Assembly: GCF_019264345.1 (NCBI RefSeq)
Contig: NZ_JAHVAO010000001.1
Span: forward strand, 1-64,000
DNA: 64,000 nucleotides
Direction: 5' to 3'
Source of the DNA: Marinobacter arenosus
GTDB lineage: Bacteria; Pseudomonadota; Gammaproteobacteria; Pseudomonadales; Oleiphilaceae
Below, in pieces: positions 58,704 through 64,000 of the stretch. The notes beneath the pieces are model-generated. The model was given only the letters and a program-made list of their open reading frames with translations. It was not told where the DNA came from and did no database searches. A program made the translations under genes and the position numbers. Each line of letters starts with the position of its first letter. Position 1 is the stretch's first letter.

Positions 58704-58948
58704 CTGGGCCTCCGGTCTCCCTCCATGATCTTCGCCACGAAAACGGATTTCCCGTAGGTTTCGAAGGACCACTTCATGGTGTCGGAGAGCACCCTCATGA
58801 CCTCGTCATACTCACCAAAAATTTCCGTACTCATGCGTCCCGGAACCACCTCCAGCGAGGTTTCTTCCAGGCGGGCAATAAGGTCCCAGATCGGTTGCTT
58901 GTAGTCGTCTTTGAGTGGGTAACAGCTCAACTGGACTGACAGAAACAT
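58700..58948 (-). CDS. YkoF/thiamine-binding-type protein, 82 aa
   Basis: The small protein reads QLSCYPLKDDYKQPIWDLIARLEETSLEVVPGRMSTEIFGEYDEVM near residues 6-51, the pattern of the thiamine-binding (DUF77/YkoF-like) family, which forms small ferredoxin-like folds. Members bind thiamine or hydroxymethylpyrimidine; some are of unknown role. It is translationally coupled to the ftsH-type gene by ATGA, so the two probably act together. No transporter gene for thiamine is adjacent. Confidence 0.85.
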   Translation of the reverse strand: MFLSVQLSCYPLKDDYKQPIWDLIARLEETSLEVVPGRMSTEIFGEYDEVMRVLSDTMKWSFETYGKSVFVAKIMEGDRRPR

Positions 58949-58987
58949 GCTCGCCTCCTTGTTCAGCGTTTCAAGTGCGCGGCCGCT

Positions 58988-60751
58988 TCAGTAGCCCCTG
59001 GCCGAGGAAGTGCTTCGCCTCGGATCGGCGCCACCGTACAGCGTGCCGTCCTCACCAATCATAATACTCTGAATGGCGCCCATCGCCGAATTGGTCACCA
59101 CCGTATGGCCACGATTTTCCAGTAACTCGATGGTATCCGGGCTGATGCCCTGTTCGATCCGGATCTCATCCGGCAACCATTGATGGTGAATGCGGGGCGC
59201 GTTGACCGCAGTCTGGATGTTCATACCGTGGTCAATGACGTTCATGATCACCTGAAGGGTGGTGGTGATAATCCTCGAGCCACCCGGACTGCCAGTGACC
59301 AGGAAGTTCCGGCCGTCTTTTTTGACGATCGTCGGTGACATTGAGCTTAGCATGCGTTTGCCCGGTTCCACCTTGTTGGCTTCACCGCCGATCAGTCCGT
59401 AGGCGTTGGGCACACCGGGTTTGGCGCTGAAATCGTCCATTTCATTGTTAAGCAGGAAGCCGGCACCTTTCACGGTAATGCCCGACCCGTAGCTGAAGTT
59501 GATGGTGTAGGTGTTGGACACGGCGTTGCCCCACTTGTCCACCACGGAAAAGTGCGTTGTTTCCGGGCTTTCATAGGCTGCCGGCTGGCCCGGGCTGATC
59601 TCACTGGCTGGCCGGGCACGGTCAGGGTCAATGCCATTGCGAAGCGCTTCGGCGTAGGCCTTGCTGGTGAGGCCCGCAAGAGGCACGTCCACGTAGTCGG
59701 TGTCACCGAGATACTCCGAACGATCCGCGTACGCCAGTTTCATGGCTTCGGCCATCAGGTGCAGGGTGTTGGCAGAGTTGTGCCCGGATTCGCCGATCGG
59801 GTAGCCCTCAAGGATATTCAGTATCTGGACAATATGCGTGCCGCCAGAGGAGGGCGGTGACATGGAGTAGATGTCATACCCACGATAATTGCCATGCACC
59901 GGGGTGCGAACCACGGGGTGGTACGCTTTCAGGTCTTCCCGGGTAATCAGGCCGCCATGGCGCTGCATTTCCTCGGTGATCAGTTCCGCCGTCTTGCCTT
60001 CATAGAACCCCTTCACGCCGTCATTGGCGATGCGTTGCAGGGTTCTGGTCAGGGCGGGCTGACGAAACAGGTCTCCAGGCTGATAGGCATCTCCGTTGCG
60101 CTTATAAAAGGTGTTGAGTGTCGCGGGCCAGCGCTCGAGGCGGGGGCGGGCGGACTCGAGTCCCTCGGTGAAACGCTTGGGCACTGTGAAACCGTCCCGG
60201 GCCAGCTTGATCGCTGGCGCCAGAGCTTCTTTCAATGACAGGGTGCCGTGACGTTCAAGTGCCAGTGCCAGCCCGGCGACCGTGCCCGGAACCCCTGCGG
60301 CCAGGTGGGTGAAGCGGCTGCGGTCTTTGACCACCTCGCCGTTGTCGTCCTGGAACATGGTGGCGGTTGCTGCAGCGGGCGCCCGCTCACGGTAATCGAT
60401 GGCTTCCGGGGCACTGCCATCGCCCTTGGAAATCAGCATGAACCCGCCGCCACCAATATTGCCGGAGCGCGGTTGGGTCACCGCCAGTGCAAAGCCGGCT
60501 GTTACGGCGGCATCAATGGCATTCCCGCCGTCCTTCAGAACCTTCAATGCGACGTCGGTGGCCAGGGTGTGGCTGGTGGCGACCATGCCGTGGCGGGCAA
60601 CGGCGGGGTGAAATCGCTCGCCTTCGAGGATGGCTTGGCCGAAAGCAGGCAGGGCGGTGGTCATTGAGAGGATGAAGGTGATGACGCAGAGGTGGTCTGA
60701 GCGCGTCCTGAGGTGGGTTTTCCGTGTTTGCCGCTGTGGGGCACTGTCCAT
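58988..60751 (-). CDS. ggt: Gamma-glutamyltransferase (GGT), 587 aa
   Basis: This periplasmic N-terminal-nucleophile hydrolase cleaves or transfers gamma-glutamyl groups from glutathione and related compounds. A signal segment lies at about residues 22-40 (CVITFILSMTTALPAFGQ). GGNAIDAAVTAGFALAVTQPRSGNIGGGGFMLI is near residues 75-107. Self-cleavage at TTHFSVVDKWGNAVS gives the catalytic Thr near 397, and GSPGGSRIITT near 497-507 is the closing pocket. It is a single gene near purU; the gamma-glutamyl theme recurs in this window. Confidence 0.93.
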   Translation of the reverse strand: MDSAPQRQTRKTHLRTRSDHLCVITFILSMTTALPAFGQAILEGERFHPAVARHGMVATSHTLATDVALKVLKDGGNAIDAAVTAGFALAVTQPRSGNIGGGGFMLISKGDGSAPEAIDYRERAPAAATATMFQDDNGEVVKDRSRFTHLAAGVPGTVAGLALALERHGTLSLKEALAPAIKLARDGFTVPKRFTEGLESARPRLERWPATLNTFYKRNGDAYQPGDLFRQPALTRTLQRIANDGVKGFYEGKTAELITEEMQRHGGLITREDLKAYHPVVRTPVHGNYRGYDIYSMSPPSSGGTHIVQILNILEGYPIGESGHNSANTLHLMAEAMKLAYADRSEYLGDTDYVDVPLAGLTSKAYAEALRNGIDPDRARPASEISPGQPAAYESPETTHFSVVDKWGNAVSNTYTINFSYGSGITVKGAGFLLNNEMDDFSAKPGVPNAYGLIGGEANKVEPGKRMLSSMSPTIVKKDGRNFLVTGSPGGSRIITTTLQVIMNVIDHGMNIQTAVNAPRIHHQWLPDEIRIEQGISPDTIELLENRGHTVVTNSAMGAIQSIMIGEDGTLYGGADPRRSTSSARGY

Positions 60752-60893
60752 GATTCTGTTCCTCGTTTCTGACGTTCAGATAGGCTATGATAGCCGGTCA
60801 TTTTAATCGGTGCGTACCGTCAACCTGTGGAGTGTCCGCCAGTCATTCCCCGACGCACCTGCTTTCCCGGATTTTAGTTAAGGAAAGGCTTTC

Positions 60894-61748
60894 ATGGAGC
60901 ATACCTATCGTCTTGTGATTTCCTGCCCCGACCGGGTGGGAATTGTCGCCAAGGTGAGTAACTTTCTGTCCACCTACAATGGCTGGATTACCGAGGCGAG
61001 TCACCATTCGGATACCCACACCGGCTGGTTCTTCATGCGCCACGAGATCAAGGCCAGTTCAATACCCTTTGGCCTGGATCAGTTCCGCGCGGCCTTCGAG
61101 CCCATTGCCCGTGAATTCAACATGAACTGGCACATTGCGGACTCGGCCCAGCCCAAGAAAGTGATCCTGATGTGCAGCAAGGAGTCCCATTGCGTGGCAG
61201 ACCTGCTGTACCGCTGGCACAGCAAGGAAATGAATGCCGAGATCGTTGCGGTGATTTCCAACCACGACGATCTGCGCAGAATGGTGGAATGGCATGAAAT
61301 TCCCTACCACCACGTGCCCGTGAGCAAGGAAAACAAGGCTGAGGCGTTTGCCCACATCTACGGACTGTTCGAACAGTATGACGTTGACGTCGTGGTGCTG
61401 GCCCGATACATGCAAATCCTGCCCGCCGAGCTTTGCGCCCGGTACGCCGGCAAGGTCATCAATATCCACCACAGCTTCCTGCCATCATTCGCCGGAGCCC
61501 GCCCGTACCACCAGGCCTACAGCCGGGGTGTGAAGCTGATCGGTGCGACCTGTCACTACGTCACCCAGGACCTGGACGAAGGGCCGATCATTGAGCAGGA
61601 CGTCATTCGTATCACCCACAGCGATTCCATCGAAGACATGGTGCGCCTGGGCAAAGATGTTGAAAAGAACGTGCTGGCCCGTGGGCTGCGGTCGCATATT
61701 GAAGACCGCGTGATCACCTATGAAAACAAGACAGTGGTGTTTGATTAA
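60894..61748 (+). CDS. purU: Formyltetrahydrofolate deformylase PurU, 284 aa
   Basis: PurU hydrolyses 10-formyl-tetrahydrofolate to formate and tetrahydrofolate, controlling the one-carbon pool. An ACT-type domain occupies residues 1-85 (YRLVISCPDRVGIVAKVSNFL). The formyltransferase-like domain follows, with the catalytic set in INIHHSFLPSFAGARPYHQAY near residues 191-211 (HHSFLPSF) and GATCHYVTQDLDEGPIIEQDVI. Length matches the family. It stands alone between ggt and gyrA with a TTAAGGAAAGG ribosome context. Confidence 0.93.
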   Translation: MEHTYRLVISCPDRVGIVAKVSNFLSTYNGWITEASHHSDTHTGWFFMRHEIKASSIPFGLDQFRAAFEPIAREFNMNWHIADSAQPKKVILMCSKESHCVADLLYRWHSKEMNAEIVAVISNHDDLRRMVEWHEIPYHHVPVSKENKAEAFAHIYGLFEQYDVDVVVLARYMQILPAELCARYAGKVINIHHSFLPSFAGARPYHQAYSRGVKLIGATCHYVTQDLDEGPIIEQDVIRITHSDSIEDMVRLGKDVEKNVLARGLRSHIEDRVITYENKTVVFD

Positions 61749-61874
61749 GGCCGCCTCACAGTTGCCCCGGTGCGGGAGCGATTGTGGTAGACTTGGCGGC
61801 TTGTTGAAGAATAACTAGGGGGCCCGGAAACGGCCCTGACACGACTTCCAGATAACGCAAAGGAACCTTTCTCG

Positions 61875-64000
61875 ATGGGTGAGTTAGCCAAAGAGATCCT
61901 GCCGGTAAATATTGAAGACGAGCTAAAACAGTCCTACCTCGATTACGCCATGAGCGTCATCGTTGGCCGGGCCCTGCCGGACGTGAGGGACGGCCTCAAA
62001 CCGGTACACCGCCGGGTTCTGTTCGCCATGTCCGAACTGAACAACGACTGGAACAAGGCGTACAAGAAATCCGCCCGTGTGGTGGGTGACGTTATCGGTA
62101 AATACCACCCCCATGGTGACTCTGCGGTCTACGACACGATTGTTCGTATGGCCCAGCCGTTCTCGCTGCGTTACCCGCTGGTCGACGGTCAGGGCAACTT
62201 CGGTTCCATCGATGGTGATAACGCGGCAGCCATGCGTTACACCGAAATCCGGATGGAAAAGATTGCGCACTCGCTGCTGGCGGACCTCGACAAAGAAACG
62301 GTGGACTACGTCGACAACTACGACGGCACAGAACGCATTCCGGATGTCCTGCCCACCCGAGTTCCCAACCTGCTGGTCAATGGTTCCTCCGGTATTGCCG
62401 TGGGTATGGCAACCAATATTCCACCCCACAACCTGACCGAAGTGGTCAAGGGCTGCCTGGAGCTGATCAATAACCCGGACCTCACCGTCGACGAGCTGAT
62501 GGAATTCATTCCCGGTCCGGATTTCCCGACCCAGGGCATCATCAATGGCCGTGCCGGCATCGTTGAGGCTTATCGGACCGGTCGCGGCCGCATTTATATT
62601 CGTGCCCGCCATGAAATCGAGCACGACAACAAGACCAACCGCGACGCGATCATCATTACCGAACTGCCTTACCAGCTGAACAAGGCGCGGCTGATCGAGA
62701 AAATCGCCGAGCTGGTCAAAGAGAAGCGTCTTGAGGGCATCTCAGAGCTGCGGGACGAGTCCAACAAGGAAGGCATCCGGGTGGTGATTGAGCTGCGTCG
62801 GGGTGAAAACCCGGACGTGATCGTCAACAACCTGTTCGCCCAGACCCAGTTGGAAACCGTGTTCGGCATTAACATGGTTGCGCTGATCAACGGTGAGCCG
62901 AAGACCCTCAACCTGAAGCAGATGCTGGACGCGTTCGTGCGGCACCGCCGAGAAGTGGTCACCCGTCGGACCATCTTCGAACTGCGTAAGGCGCGGGAGC
63001 GGGGCCACATTCTTGAGGGCCTGACCGTTGCCCTGGCCAACATCGATGAAATCATTGAGCTGATCAAAGCCTCTCCATCGGCGACCGAAGCTAAAGAAAA
63101 ACTGATGGACAAGGGGTGGTCGCCTGGGGATGTTCTGGCCATGCTGGAACGGGCCGGCGAAGACGCCTGCCGTCCGGATGACCTGCCTGAGATCTATGGC
63201 CTTCGTGAAGGGCTGTATCACCTCTCGCCGGAGCAGGCCCAGGCCATTCTGGATCTGCGTCTGCATCGCCTGACCGGTCTGGAGACCGAAAAGCTGCAGA
63301 ACGAATACAAGGAAATCCTCGAAAAGATTGCCGACCTGCTGGACATCTTGGGCGATCCCGAGCGCCTGATGCAGGTCATCCGCGAGGAACTGGAGGCCAT
63401 CGTCGAGGAATTCGGTGACGAGCGCCGCACCGAGATCACCAGCTCCCGTCGTGACCTCACCATCGCGGACCTGATCGACGAAGAAGACCTGGTTGTGACC
63501 ATCTCCCACAGCGGTTACGCCAAGACCCAGGCGGTCGAGGATTACCAGGCCCAGCGCCGTGGCGGCCGGGGCAAGGCGGCCACGTCCATGAAGGACGAAG
63601 ATTTCGTCGAGAAACTGCTGGTGGCCAACTCCCACGACACCATTCTATGTTTCTCCAACCGTGGCAAGGTTTACTGGCTGCGGGTATTCGAAATCCCGCG
63701 CGCCAGTCGCGCTTCCCGCGGCCGTCCGATGGTAAATATCCTGCCGCTGGACGAGGGCGAGCGAATTACGACCTTCCTGCCAGTCCGGGATTACCCGGAA
63801 GACCAGTTTGTACTGATGGCAACCTCCGCTGGTGTGGTCAAGAAGACGCCGCTGCCGAACTTCTCCCGTCCCCGGAGCAGTGGTCTGATTGCCCTGTCCC
63901 TGGATGAGGGCGATACCCTGATTGGCGCCGCCATTACCAAAGGCGATGCGGAAGTGATGCTGTTCTCCACCGCCGGTAAGGCCGTTCGTTTCGCCGAAGA
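61875..64000 (+). CDS. gyrA: DNA gyrase subunit A (5' part; runs off the right edge)
   Basis: The first 708 codons are present. The active-site Tyr is Y122 (AMRYTEIRM), and the quinolone-resistance region reads [19 protein letters not shown] with Ser83 and Asp87, the wild-type residues in E. coli numbering, so no classic resistance change is seen there. The beginning of the C-terminal beta-propeller, with [17 protein letters not shown] GyrA-box (QRRGGRGK), is included. Gyrase A is the DNA-cleaving subunit of topoisomerase IIA. The ATG at 61875 follows AAAGGAACC. The rest of the gene lies beyond the window. Confidence 0.97.
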   Translation, partial: MGELAKEILPVNIEDELKQSYLDYAMSVIVGRALPDVRDGLKPVHRRVLFAMSELNNDWNKAYKKSARVVGDVIGKYHPHGDSAVYDTIVRMAQPFSLRYPLVDGQGNFGSIDGDNAAAMRYTEIRMEKIAHSLLADLDKETVDYVDNYDGTERIPDVLPTRVPNLLVNGSSGIAVGMATNIPPHNLTEVVKGCLELINNPDLTVDELMEFIPGPDFPTQGIINGRAGIVEAYRTGRGRIYIRARHEIEHDNKTNRDAIIITELPYQLNKARLIEKIAELVKEKRLEGISELRDESNKEGIRVVIELRRGENPDVIVNNLFAQTQLETVFGINMVALINGEPKTLNLKQMLDAFVRHRREVVTRRTIFELRKARERGHILEGLTVALANIDEIIELIKASPSATEAKEKLMDKGWSPGDVLAMLERAGEDACRPDDLPEIYGLREGLYHLSPEQAQAILDLRLHRLTGLETEKLQNEYKEILEKIADLLDILGDPERLMQVIREELEAIVEEFGDERRTEITSSRRDLTIADLIDEEDLVVTISHSGYAKTQAVEDYQAQRRGGRGKAATSMKDEDFVEKLLVANSHDTILCFSNRGKVYWLRVFEIPRASRASRGRPMVNILPLDEGERITTFLPVRDYPEDQFVLMATSAGVVKKTPLPNFSRPRSSGLIALSLDEGDTLIGAAITKGDAEVMLFSTAGKAVRFAE

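Noticed and set aside
57033..58757. A 574-codon plus-strand frame opposite ftsH
   Set aside because: It mirrors the FtsH coding sequence; the minus strand has Walker motifs and HECGH.
1..64000. CRISPR arrays, insertion sequences, tRNA or rRNA genes
   Set aside because: I looked for repeat-spacer patterns, transposase frames, conserved tRNA arms and rRNA stretches and saw none that I could support.

Overview
The window looks like a moderately GC-rich marine gammaproteobacterium. My best guess is Marinobacter, inferred from the gyrA/purU/puu gene content and protein style; no rRNA or species marker is present. It has two distinct parts: a cassette array (about 1-12,230) that is visibly AT-richer, and a chromosomal backbone (12,700-64,000) with ordinary metabolic, stress and envelope genes.

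Positions 1-12,212 are a long chromosomal-integron cassette array. I count 23 successive attC sites, all in one orientation, each closing a short plus-strand gene. No integrase is in the window; cassette polarity puts it left of position 1. Most cassettes encode small unrecognised proteins. Recognisable ones are an ankyrin protein, two adjacent PlsC-like acyltransferase paralogues lacking the catalytic His, an HNH-like protein, a zinc-ribbon protein, several small membrane or exported proteins, and a terminal two-domain sulfurtransferase. The array decays at its right end: attC 18 and attC 23 have altered core sites, and a GFA/GNAT chimeric reading frame marks the border.

Positions 12,711-26,033 hold a putrescine/GABA catabolic cluster: an NhaC-type antiporter, puuB, gabT, gabD, a LysR regulator, puuC, a LuxR-type regulator, spuC, puuA and a class I glutamine amidotransferase that may replace PuuD. 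Four near-identical palindromes of the form TATACCCCC-GGGTATA lie upstream of puuB, puuC and in the spuC/puuA gap, suggesting a shared operator.

Positions 26,373-27,332 look like a detached mini-array: one good attC, a DUF523 gene, a short attC-like element, a small lipoprotein gene and a degenerate attC-like hairpin. It lies 14 kb from the main array.

Positions 27,351-50,941 are mixed backbone: a YbaY-like lipoprotein, a membrane protein with a beta-propeller partner, a gamma-glutamylcyclotransferase, a translationally coupled carboxylate-amine ligase/deacylase pair, an ABC-permease remnant, a MarR-controlled oxidoreductase group with two identical palindromic operators, an MFS transporter, an ADP-ribosylglycohydrolase-like protein, a DUF2141-MipA fusion, an OsmC-YcaO fusion convergent with a molybdopterin oxidoreductase, an ArsR/permease pair, a DUF3604 protein, a DUF2845 protein and a TIGR04325 methyltransferase.

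Positions 50,990-64,000 hold an OmpA/DUF4398 envelope pair, yghU, a Lon-like protease overlapping a universal-stress gene, an accessory ftsH overlapping a thiamine-binding-type gene, ggt, purU and the first 708 codons of gyrA, which runs off the right edge.
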